The notes under the pieces: generated by a model
Told to the model about the DNA's origin: nothing
Seen by the model: the letters and a program-made list of their open reading frames with translations, nothing else
Databases searched by the model: none
Source of the DNA: Talpa occidentalis
Taxonomy: Eukaryota; Chordata; Mammalia; Eulipotyphla; Talpidae
Reading direction: 5' to 3'
DNA: 64,000 bases
Assembly (NCBI RefSeq): GCF_014898055.3
Contig: NW_023600993.1
Coordinates: 21,587,048-21,651,047 of the forward strand
Shown here: one piece after another, positions 55,731 to 64,000 of the stretch
Position numbering within the stretch: the first letter of the stretch is position 1
How the letters are laid out: every line of letters begins with the position of its first letter
Position numbers and translations under genes: made by a program

Positions 55731-56944
55731 GCAGTGCTTAAGTTTCCCCTGCTAACTCATTCCCTCCCTGCCCACCCTGTGAAATGCTTCTAGAGGGGGG
55801 ATAATTATGTAAGCACACAGCACCAAATGATGTGTTGTGTAGTCTTGTCCTGAGGCATTCCACAAGGGGCTTGTTAGGATGGACGTTGTCAGTCCATAGA
55901 AAATTAAGCTATTAAATCTGCAGCACCAGGGTGGTGATTGAATTGCTTGTGCCACTGGGATGAAATTGCTTTGCAGCCATATGAATTTCAAATCTGTAGT
56001 GTTCTTCTCTTCCTGCATGCTCTAATTGTAGCATTAGATTAATGCAATGATTTAGGGCTATCCTGGCATGTTTGTGCCAGTGGTGGGACAAGGGGATTGG
56101 CTGGAACTGTTCTGGAAGTATATAGTCCAGGAATTATCACAGAAAAGAATTGGCTATGATTGGATAAAGGGCATCCTGGTCCTTTTTTTTTTTTTTTAAA
56201 CCAGCCTGTCCACGACCATTATTGGCACTCTAAATACCTCCTTGAAATCTCTTTTGTCATTTTTGTGCTTCCATCACCCGCCACTGGATGCTTGCCTTGG
56301 GTTAACTAGCTCTTGGGATTTTCTTCAGAGGATTGCTCTAGGACTGCTTGAGAGCAGAGGTGCTTGGAGGCTCATGTTCTGCCTGTGTATGAAAGCCCAG
56401 CTGCCTTGCTTTCAGTCGGGACAAATATGCAGCTCCCACTTCCCTAGAAAGATTCGACTGAAACTACTCTTCTTAGCCCTTCACTGGAAAAAGGGTTCTT
56501 GCTTGGCTTCTTCTCTTGCCTTTCCAGTCTCCCTCTTCCCCCACTCCCTCACCAGTTTGTACTGGGAGCATTTCCTTAGAAACGTTGCTTGTCCTCATCA
56601 TGGACTTTGCTTCCAGGGAGCAACACTCAAGACATTGTCCTTGTTCTGTGATGCACCTAGAGTATGGTGGTCAGCCTTAGCCTCGTGTGGTTAACTGACC
56701 TGATTTCCATGGATTCTTTTCTTATAATAAACACATCTGATCCTGCCCCTGGGAATCACAAGTTTTGTTTCAAGAATGAAAGGCACTTGTTCATAGTATT
56801 GCTTTGAGTTTTCTGAAATCACAAAGCTTTCTTGGTATTTGAACTCAAAATGATTCCTTTTGCGGGGGATATTCCTTGTGTGCATTTTTCTCGTGCTCCT
56901 TTGCTATTCATCTGTTAGAGAATAGGCTGCCTTTTACCTCCAAT
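55731..56944. other. Intron 1, unassigned
   Basis: Includes a T15 run (about 56181-56195) and a 150-codon plus-strand open frame (56242-56694) that has no recognisable domain and no good start context. It is treated as chance. Confidence 0.35.
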
Positions 56945-56960
56945 TAAGAATGTGTGTCTC

Positions 56961-57127
56961 TGGTGCGGCAGACCTCTCCTGTCTTGCCTGCTGCTCCCCT
57001 CAGCAGTGTATTTCAGTCAGTCTGCCTGCTCTGTTCCCCAGTCTGTCTCTGGTGAATTTTCTCACCCTGCCGCACATCTGGCTTGTGCTCCGGTTCTTGT
57101 ATGCATAAATAAATATTTTTTAAAAAA
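56961..57127 (+). repeat. tRNA-derived SINE, 5'-truncated, old subfamily
   Basis: Begins inside the body (GGTGCGGCAGACCTCTCCTG) and lacks the whole tRNA-like head, so it has no A or B box. Old-type features: TTCAGTCAGTCTGCCTGCTC and CTTGTATGCATAAATAAATA. It keeps its tail (TTTTTTAAAAAAAG). Possible imperfect duplication AAGAATGTGTGTCTC / AAGAATGCTTCTCTC on the two sides, suggesting truncation at insertion and not later loss. Confidence 0.9.
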
Positions 57128-59559
57128 AGAATGCTTCTCTCAAATAGGACTGTGAATTCTTTGCAGAACACCTGGATATCAGAATCGACAACAAGCAATT
57201 TCCATGTTATCTGCTACTCAGAGATGTTCAATAGATACTTACTACCTTTTACTGATGATAGGCTTAATCTCCATATTTGTGGAAAAGTGGGAATAGTGGG
57301 TCTCTTTGGTTAGCCACTTTTTCTTTTGTTTATTCAGCTCAGCTCCTAAACCATTATCTCATTTCCTCCATCTTTTAAGTTCAATAATATTTTACATCCC
57401 AAGCCAGTAAATATCAGAATAATCAAGAATCAATAGCAAGGTAGGAAGGAAGTGATATTTTGGGGACAAATCAATAAGAACCAATCTTGATCATTCTCTC
57501 ACCTCTTCTTTTTCTTTCCTTTGAGTCTTTATCAATAAATGTGACCTTTTCTTCCAGCCTCCTTCCCCATCTCTTTCCCGGCCTTCCAAAGTACTTTAGG
57601 AATATTGACCGAGAAACATGCTATATCTTACAAATGAATATCTTTACAAGAATGAAAACGAACCTGAATGTAATGTTGAATTAGCCCAGGCCACCAAGAA
57701 CAAATTTCCTGGTCATGAATATTCCCCAAAGCTATTACTGAAGTTTAGAAAAGTGCATTCATTGCAGTGTCAAAATCACCTTCTTTCATAAACTCTTTAA
57801 ATGAATACTTGAAGCATCCAGTTATATGTCTTCCTTCCTCCTTCTAACCATGCCTTGCACATAGTCCGTGCTCCATAAATGTTTTGCAGATTAATGTCGT
57901 ATAAATAAAACAAGGATCAGATGAACTTGGTACCATGTTTCTTGTGAGCAAAAAAAAGCTATTTTCCAAATACATAATTGATAACAATGAAAAAATAAAT
58001 AAGGAAGTGGTATTTATATAGCCTGTTCCTGCAATCATTAGCAGGCTGACTTTGAAATGAGAATTCAAAGTATATTAAGTAATAACATTGTTCTTGGATG
58101 ACTTAATACCCTTGGAGTAGACTAGCTTGAGATTTTTGCTTATTATTTTTTCAGCTTTTCTTTTTAATATGTAAAAATCAGTATTGGGGAATAAGTGTTG
58201 AAAAATTTAGTAAAAGAAAACCTAACTTTCAATGACTACATGTGTTTTTATTCTACTTTTTCGATGTTGTCTTGAATAGTATATGTGTGTGTATGTATAG
58301 TATGAGTGCAGAGCATTATTTCCACATACTACTTATATATAAGAAAGAACTTAAGGAAAGTGATCTCAGCAAACTCTAAAACTGTAACCTTGTCTATCTT
58401 CAAATCAGTTGTCTTCTTTATTCATGGCAAGATACTGCCTAATATATTGTCTCTTTTATTCCGATCAGTGGTCCTTGGCATCCAGGCCACACTCAAGGTT
58501 TTCTGCTCCATCAGAAAACTGTGCCAGTAATGACAGCATTGGCACTTGTTATGATCAGTGCTAGGAAATCGGCTTAAAGTAGCCACAGGACTATATGAGA
58601 AATAGACATTCAAAAATCCACACTACTTGTATCTATTATTTAACTCCAGAAGGTACTGGAGGGAGCAAAATAGAAACAAGATAAAACTGCTTTTAATTTA
58701 TTGGGATTTTTTTTTTTAATTTGTAATGAAGCTACAGTTAAGCAATAGCTCACGTTCCTAGTTGGCAGCTTCCCCTATAATTGAGGTTGGTGAGTTTTGA
58801 AATATTCACCAAAGAGTGATTCCTATGATTAAATGTCTCCACTGAATGGTTGTTGAATAAGGACAAAGATGTAAAGTTATCTTTGTTACTTTAGTATGGG
58901 TAAACTATAATCTTTGATATGAATCACATTTCTTCATAGGATAGTCTGACAATCCTTTTTAGTTTTCATGTCATTGGGGAAAACTCAGACCCCAGTAGAA
59001 CAGGAAAATACAGTAAAGGAAAGTTGATAGTTCAGCACCTCTGTACTCAGAGATTTGCATCTAGAACCATGACCTTAGGCAAGATATATAGTCAGTATAC
59101 AATTGGATTGTAATAGAGAGTTGATATGAAAATGAAAACAAAATAATTATGTCTAAAGTACTTAGCATAGTAAATTATACTTCACAAGTACTTCTTAATA
59201 GGGGTACTAGTTAATAATACTAGCAGGAGACTCTTAGCTGTTGCAGTATATATTTGTTTTTTTGCAACATGAATATTTACTATCTAAGCATTTCACAGTT
59301 CCTGTTTCAAATACAATGATAACTTAATGCTTTTAGTTCATATCAAGACAGAAAATAAAACTGCCTTCAAGAATATGAAGAAATGAGGAGTCTAATTTGC
59401 TCAAAATACTTTCTGTTCCTAAATTATTTGATTAAATATTTTTGAAGTAGTCTTTTGCATTATTTAATGGTTTATCTTTTTCATCAGATGAGCATATTTA
59501 TAAAGATTCTTGTGTCTCTATATTTTTTAAGAAACAAAATATGATCTGCTTTTATATCC
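57128..59559. other. Intron 1, mostly unassigned
   Basis: No exon recognised. CTTGCACATAGTCCGTGCTC near 57853 followed by CATAAATGTTTTGCAGATTA fits the sense L2 3' end, a short fragment. Otherwise AT-rich single-copy-looking sequence. Confidence 0.4.
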
Positions 59560-60240
59560 ACTTCATTTTTTTTTCAGCTGTGAGGCAGCAGATGATAAAT
59601 CAAAAACTAATATTTTCAACTCAAAAAATAAAAGTCTGTGACAGACTAAATATGGGCTAAATGAGGCTTGTGGATGATTTGTTCTAATTAGATGTAAGGT
59701 AAATGTTCCTGCAATTGTGACTTTTATTAAAGTCAGAACATGTGGCTGTTCAGGCTTTCTTGCATTGCCCTTTAAAAAAAATCATTTGAAAACATTTTGG
59801 GTCTGCTGTCCCTGAGACAATATGGCTTGGCAGTCTATGGGTAACTTAATAAGCTCGCCACATTTGTCATGCAGAAACTGTTCTTTATATGCAAAGCTGT
59901 CAGACAGATTGAGTATATAATTCTTCTTTGCATGAAATAATATGATAAAACTCCAGTATCAAATTGAATGCTGTACTAGCATTTGGAATCTTTCATGCAT
60001 AGGTGGGAACTGTTTTACAATGGAAGCATTGTTTGATGACAAATACTCTTTTTGAAACATTCATCAGTTATGTTTTAATAGCAGGCATTATCCTCCTGAC
60101 TGTAGGGCCACCTTTTTGCTGTTAACATCCTGGAAAATGAAGCCTGTTTCTCAGTTATGTTTGCTATTTGTTAAATGGTTAACTGTTCCAATTAGACTTC
60201 ATGATGAGTGTTGTCAGTATTTTCGTTCTTCCTACAAAAG
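59560..60240. promoter_or_regulatory. Conserved-looking non-coding block, candidate enhancer
   Basis: A 680-bp stretch free of recognisable repeats, with motif-rich, evenly mixed AT-rich sequence. It includes GGCAGCAGATGATAAATC near 59584 and CTAAATATGGGCTAAATGAG near 59646. Two POU-octamer-like motifs in opposite orientation lie 29 bp apart: ATGCAAAG at 59889-59896 and CTTTGCAT at 59926-59933. TGTCAGACAGATTGA, with a TGTCA homeobox-cofactor-type core, lies between them. Deeply conserved elements are known in introns of developmental regulators like RBMS3, but that this is one of them is inference. Confidence 0.4.
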
Positions 60241-60860
60241 CCTAATGTACCTGATTTGGCTAGCTTCATGCTAGAGCAGACAATAGTTACCTCCCTCCTG
60301 ATTTTGATTTAATCTCACCGATATACTACGTTTTAATATATTTGAAGCATCCCCACAGAGAATCATGTGTGGTATGTGCTCACAGGATGTATGTTGATAT
60401 GAGCTGCAGGCGAATCTGTAGGCAGAAATTGTGGACAGAGTCCATGTGGCCAATTCTAGAAGTCTGGCATTTGCAGTTTGTTCAGTGGTGGACATCCTCA
60501 AACAACGAGCCCACCCATGTCAACTTCAAGGGTCTAGAAGGGAAAAGAAATGGCTGCAAATATGCACACAGCAAATGTGCTTAAAGCAGCTCTCTGCCAA
60601 GCAAGTTCCTGTTACAGAGTGGCCCAGTGCCAAGGCTCTTCCAAGCACTCCACTGCTACTTAATGTATTTGGTATGTGGGAGAAACTCATAACTCTGGGA
60701 CTGCTTGTTGTACAACGTCTGTCACGTCTGTGTGTGAGCATTCCAAAGCCAAAGCTGCGCAGCCACCCAGATCAGAGTTGCACAGGGACACGCATTTGAC
60801 TGGGGGGAGGGTTTAAAGGAAGGAAAAAGGCACCAAAAAGTACATTTGTGAAACTGTACA
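60241..60860. other. Intron 1, unassigned
   Basis: Overlapping plus-strand frames of up to 122 codons (60431-60799) have no recognisable relatives. Contains several CpGs near 60715-60795 but no island. Confidence 0.4.
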
Positions 60861-60861
60861 A

Positions 60862-60888
60862 ATCTCTCTCTGGGTCTCTCTGTCTCTG

Positions 60889-60926
<38 letters not shown>

Positions 60927-60933
60927 TCTTTCT
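60862..60933. repeat. (TC)n / (TCTG)n microsatellite
   Basis: TCTCTCTCTG and TGTCTC units pass into a pure (TC)n run at about 60909-60929, followed by pyrimidine-rich sequence to about 61018 and a T17 run at 61027-61043. Confidence 0.9.
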
Positions 60934-61043
60934 ACCCCCTTCCTCTCTCCTCCTCCTCTAACTCCTTTCTTTCTGCTCCTCAAGGCCTCTCTCCTCCATT
61001 ACTGTCTCCTCTCTCTGGCTCTTTGATTTTTTTTTTTTTTTTT

Positions 61044-61526
61044 GAAGGGACCTCCATTCTAAATCTATTAAAAACAATGATAAAATATTCATGGAGATTC
61101 TTAGGCCTGGGTTTGGCTAGCCTTACTTTTTCAGCTGATCAGCCTTTCTGGTTTTTCTTAACAAAGGAAAAACCAGAGCTTTTGCATCCCATAACTCCAT
61201 AGCGAAGCCTCCATCTGGAATGAATTCAGCGTCTTTAACAAATATGTGTTCTCTATTAAAAAACCATCTAAAAATAGTGCTCAAACAAGTAAGAAAAAAT
61301 ATTTTGACATTTTCTTCATGTTTTGTGTGGTAAGCACAGTTTGAATCAGGCTTGCTGCTAATTTTCACAGGCTTAGGAGTCGATGTACTTTTGTGTGCAT
61401 ATAACCTAGTTTGCTCAAGGATGCTTTCTGATCCAAAGTATAATATGGCAAGTGTGTTTGTTAGCAAAGCACTGCCTTTTCACAAGTGAGCCTACACATC
61501 AAACTCTGATACAAGTATTCAAAGTG
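61044..61526. other. Intron 1, unassigned
   Basis: AT-rich. A minus-strand frame of 114 codons (61123-61467) has no recognisable family. Confidence 0.4.
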
Positions 61527-61540
61527 AAATGCTTCATTGA

Positions 61541-61809
61541 GGACCTCCCTGATGGCACCAGGGGTTAAACACAACACTGTGTAGCTATACGCAGCTTCTG
61601 CAGCACCAGTTCTAGCCCCAGCCGGCCAGGGAGGTGACCCACAAGGTGCAACAGATCTCTCCTGTCTCACCCGTTGCTCCCGTCAACAGTGTACTTCAGT
61701 CAGGCTGCCTATTCTGTCCCCCACTCTGTCTCTGGTGAATCCTCTCACCCCCCACACCTCTAGCCTATACCCCAGTTCTTGTATGCATAAATGAATAACA
61801 TCTTTTTAA
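61541..61809 (+). repeat. tRNA-derived SINE, old subfamily
   Basis: Head GGACCTCCCTGATGGCACCA, decayed B box (AGTTCTAGCCCC), old-type body (CACTCTGTCTCTGGTGAATC, then ACACCTCTAGCCTATACCCC), and tail ATGCATAAATGAATAACATC plus TTTTTAAA. Imperfect target-site duplication AAATGCTTCATTGA / AAATGCTCCATCAA (61527-61540 and 61810-61823). Confidence 0.92.
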
Positions 61810-61823
61810 AAATGCTCCATCAA

Positions 61824-62308
61824 AGCTTGTGGACATAGGACAATACTGATTTTGCTTATGCATTTGCACCTGAAGAAAAGCACAGCCAGCCTCTGAGAGT
61901 GTGTTCACAGCTTGAAGTGCAAACAGTTCTGGTGGCCCTGACTTGAGAATCAAAACAAAGTTTGCCTTCTAGGAAAGCTGAGTCCTTTCAAGGACAATAA
62001 CCACTCCAGAGTTTCTTCATCTATGTGCATGTGTTAGGCATCCTGAGAGGGGCCTTCTCATTTTATCCTATAAAGAAGTTACTAGTCACTCTAGAATAAG
62101 GAACTGAAGCTCAAAAAATTTAGCAAATTGCCAAAGGCAAGCTGGCTGGTAAATACACCCCCAGATCCTATTCCTTTTCCTCATGTTTACTTACCCTTTA
62201 CAGAAGAAAAAGTGGTAATGTCTTCATCATTGGGGTTAAATGTATATTTAAATAATTAGAAAAAAATTAAATACAATTCTGTGTACTTTTTCCTTTTTCT
62301 AGCCTTTG
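61824..62308 (+). repeat. Intron 1 with a MIR relic
   Basis: At about 62085-62165 the phrase TAAGGAACTGAAGCTCAAAA, then TTAGCAAATTGCCAAAGGCA and AGCTGGCTGGTAAAT, fits the MIR core ('gaggaaactgaggctcagaga ... aagtgacttgcccaaggtcac ... agctagtaagt'). The rest of the interval shows nothing I can name. Confidence 0.5.
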
Positions 62309-62319
62309 CCACAATTTGA

Positions 62320-62596
62320 TTTTTTTAATTTAAAGATTTATTTTTTTTTTATATACAAGAACTGGGGTACAGGTCAGAGGTGTGTGGGGGGGGGTGAGAG
62401 GATTCACCAGAAACAGAGTGGGGATCAGAACAGGCAGATTGACTGAATTACACTGCTGAGGGGAGCAGTGGGCAATACAGGAGAGGTCTGCTGTGCCATG
62501 TGAGTAGCTTCCTGGCCGGGAATTGAACTCATGCTGCAGTGACTGGCAATAGCTTGATAGCACTGAGACTTTAACCCCTGTGCCACTAGGGAGGCC
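62320..62596 (-). repeat. tRNA-derived SINE, old subfamily
   Basis: Antisense copy with target-site duplication CCACAATTTGA (62309-62319 and 62597-62607, 11 bp, perfect). Contains a G9 run (GTGTGTGGGGGGGGGTGAG near 62381), the B-box complement GGGAATTGAACTC at about 62518-62530, and the usual CACTAGGGAGGCCCC end. Confidence 0.94.
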
Positions 62597-62607
62597 CCAC
62601 AATTTGA

Positions 62608-63924
62608 AGTGGGGTTTTAAAGTGTCATTTTAGACAACTGAAACTGAGCTTTTAAAAACAATACTATCGTTATTTTTTCATTGTGGTATATGTGAAATTT
62701 AAAAATTATTCTGAAATAATCATACGTATCTATATGTGTGTACATATACATATGCATAAACACACATATCTTTCCAACAAGTTCCCGGGTGACAGTGAAA
62801 CCATTGGGATCATACAATATAGACATATGTACATATATATGTATGTGTGTGTCTATATTATATGCTTATGTCTGTATTGTGTGTTCTATCTGTATGTGCA
62901 TGTAATGAGACATAGCATCTTTGATTATTTTTAACCTTGAAAGCCTATCCTTTTGTTATTTTGTGGAGATGACAAAGGAACAAAGGTCAATTTAAAGTTG
63001 ATGGACATTTATAGAGATGTTTACAAATTAATGAAAACATTGTTATCACAAGACTAACTTCTGGTCATCCAGACATTGTCCTAGAATGTGCTGATTAAAA
63101 ATATTCAAAAATTCTCTCAGATGATCAAAACAATTTCTGATCTGGAAAAAATAAAGATCACTGCTTGTCCCAGGCCATCTGTAGATTTTAGGGATATGTT
63201 AGCGGACTTATATTTGGGTTTCCATGTGTGTTCCAATGTAGCTGCACAGAACCAAGGACTGATGTGATGGTCAAACCATTTTATAAATCTAAGACATGAA
63301 TATAAACAACCTAACTAGTGCTTAGTGTCCCCAGGTAGATAGCTAAGGGGTATGCTTGTCAAGACTGGTTTTGCTAAATTAGATTTATGGTGCCAAATTA
63401 TACTTGGTAATTGTGTTTTAGAAAAGCCCAAGCAATTTGCAAAACAAACAACTGCCTGATAATTTAGGGTAGAATGGCATACATGGGACGTATTTTATAC
63501 TGTCTTTCCCATTTTTGAGATGACTAAGCTGAGACTGAACATTATGAAGTGACAACCCTGAGACTTCAGGTCAGTGCAAGATGGTGAGAGTGTGAATAAA
63601 ACTCAAATGTCCTTGTCTATGCTCTTTCTTCTACATCACGATTGCCTTTCTGTAAGCTGTTTTTTATTTTGAACAAGCTTTACTTCTGTTTTGTCTTTGA
63701 TTTGCATCCATTTTTATGTACCAGCTATAAAATATCAATTCTAGCATCTTAAATTTTTATATATAAGGCTTAGAATGTATTTTATACTTCATCTGTGAGT
63801 TATATAAAAGCAAATAAAATGCTTTGTACTTAGACTGATGTCAACTGAGGCACAAAGAAAGAATAATTGACTTGCCTTTAGTATAACTATACATTCTTAA
63901 TAAACTGTAGGATGGAATCTCTCC
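62608..63924. other. Intron 1 with (TATG)n simple repeats, unassigned
   Basis: Two TA/TG-rich patches at about 62724-62768 and 62820-62855. Near 63514-63570, CATTTTTGAGATGACTAAGC followed by TGAGACTGAACATT may be a MIR relic. No exon. Confidence 0.45.
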
Positions 63925-64000
63925 TGTCAAGGTTTGGAACAATGGTTCTCAAAGTGTGGTCCCAGTAGCTTTCACATGACCTGGAAACTTGTTAGAAAAG
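63925..64000 (+). repeat. MER5-type hAT DNA transposon fragment, cut by window end
   Basis: ATGGTTCTCAAAGTGTGGTC near 63942, then CACATGACCTGGAAACTTGT and TAGAAAAG match the MER5A/Charlie-type terminal phrase ('tggttctcaaagtgtggtccc ... tcacctgggaacttgttagaaatg'). A non-autonomous fossil element. The remainder lies outside the window. Confidence 0.65.

Larger units (their letters stand above)
6708..64000 (+). other. RBMS3: RBMS3 intron 1 (5' part; runs out of the window)
   Basis: No RBMS3 exon 2 (a Ser/Asn-rich linker leading into the first RRM) was found downstream of the donor, so the rest of the window is inferred to be intron 1. RBMS3 is known in mammals as a very large gene with long introns, which fits. 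Alternative first exons or intronic non-coding RNAs could lie here without being visible in the sequence. Confidence 0.8.

Noticed and set aside
56242..56694. 150-codon open frame as a gene
   Set aside because: No recognisable domain, no sign of splicing or promoter, and frames of this size are expected by chance in 64 kb.
1..64000. CRISPR array, bacterial operon, integron or phage
   Set aside because: Composition, splice signals and repeat content are those of a mammalian chromosome. No regularly spaced repeats with unique spacers exist; the spaced repeats are SINEs and microsatellites.

Overview
The window is a piece of a placental mammal genome. It is AT-rich and gene-poor, and it is dominated by interspersed repeats (LINE-2, MIR, L1 3' ends, one LTR-like segment) and by one abundant tRNA-derived SINE family. 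I recognise one gene. Positions 6633-6707 encode the first 25 residues of RBMS3 (RNA-binding motif, single-stranded-interacting protein 3), followed directly by a consensus splice donor at 6708. The N-terminus reads MGKRLDQPQ, then a tyrosine-rich YTYYYPHY block, and ends LQTK, which matches RBMS3 and not its paralogue RBMS1. Everything downstream to 64000 (about 57 kb) is therefore read as part of RBMS3 intron 1. I found no second RBMS3 exon.

Layout. Positions 1-5740 are upstream flank with two L2 fragments, a MIR and a 48-bp unbroken purine/pyrimidine alternation. Positions 5741-6632 hold the presumed promoter-proximal and 5' leader region, with a 137-nt A-free pyrimidine tract ending in AG. 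Positions 6633-6707 are coding exon 1. Positions 6708-13577 are SINE-free proximal intron with some conserved-looking sequence. From 13578 to 64000 the intron carries 16 copies of one SINE family, in both orientations and of different ages, along with older L2, MIR and L1 fragments. This part also holds a twin-primed L1 insertion (41085-41323), an LTR-like segment (about 29280-30110), a very long nearly pure pyrimidine tract (49279-49950) inside a locally GC-richer island, and a conserved-looking non-coding block near 59560-60240.

Organism. The SINE has a tRNA-Glu-like head with good A and B boxes and an (AATAAA)n-TCTTT-poly(A) tail, which is the T+ SINE design. It is not Alu, B1/B2, carnivore CAN, equine ERE, ruminant Bov-tA, pig PRE, vespertilionid VES, horseshoe-bat Rhin-1 or the standard cetacean/hippo CHR body, as I remember those families. 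A laurasiatherian lineage outside those groups (a pangolin, for example) is possible, but I cannot settle the species from the sequence alone.

There is no operon, CRISPR array, tRNA gene or novel multi-gene system here. The notable points are structural: leader architecture, SINE subfamilies with a duplicated B box, unusual DNA-structure motifs, and candidate intronic regulatory blocks.
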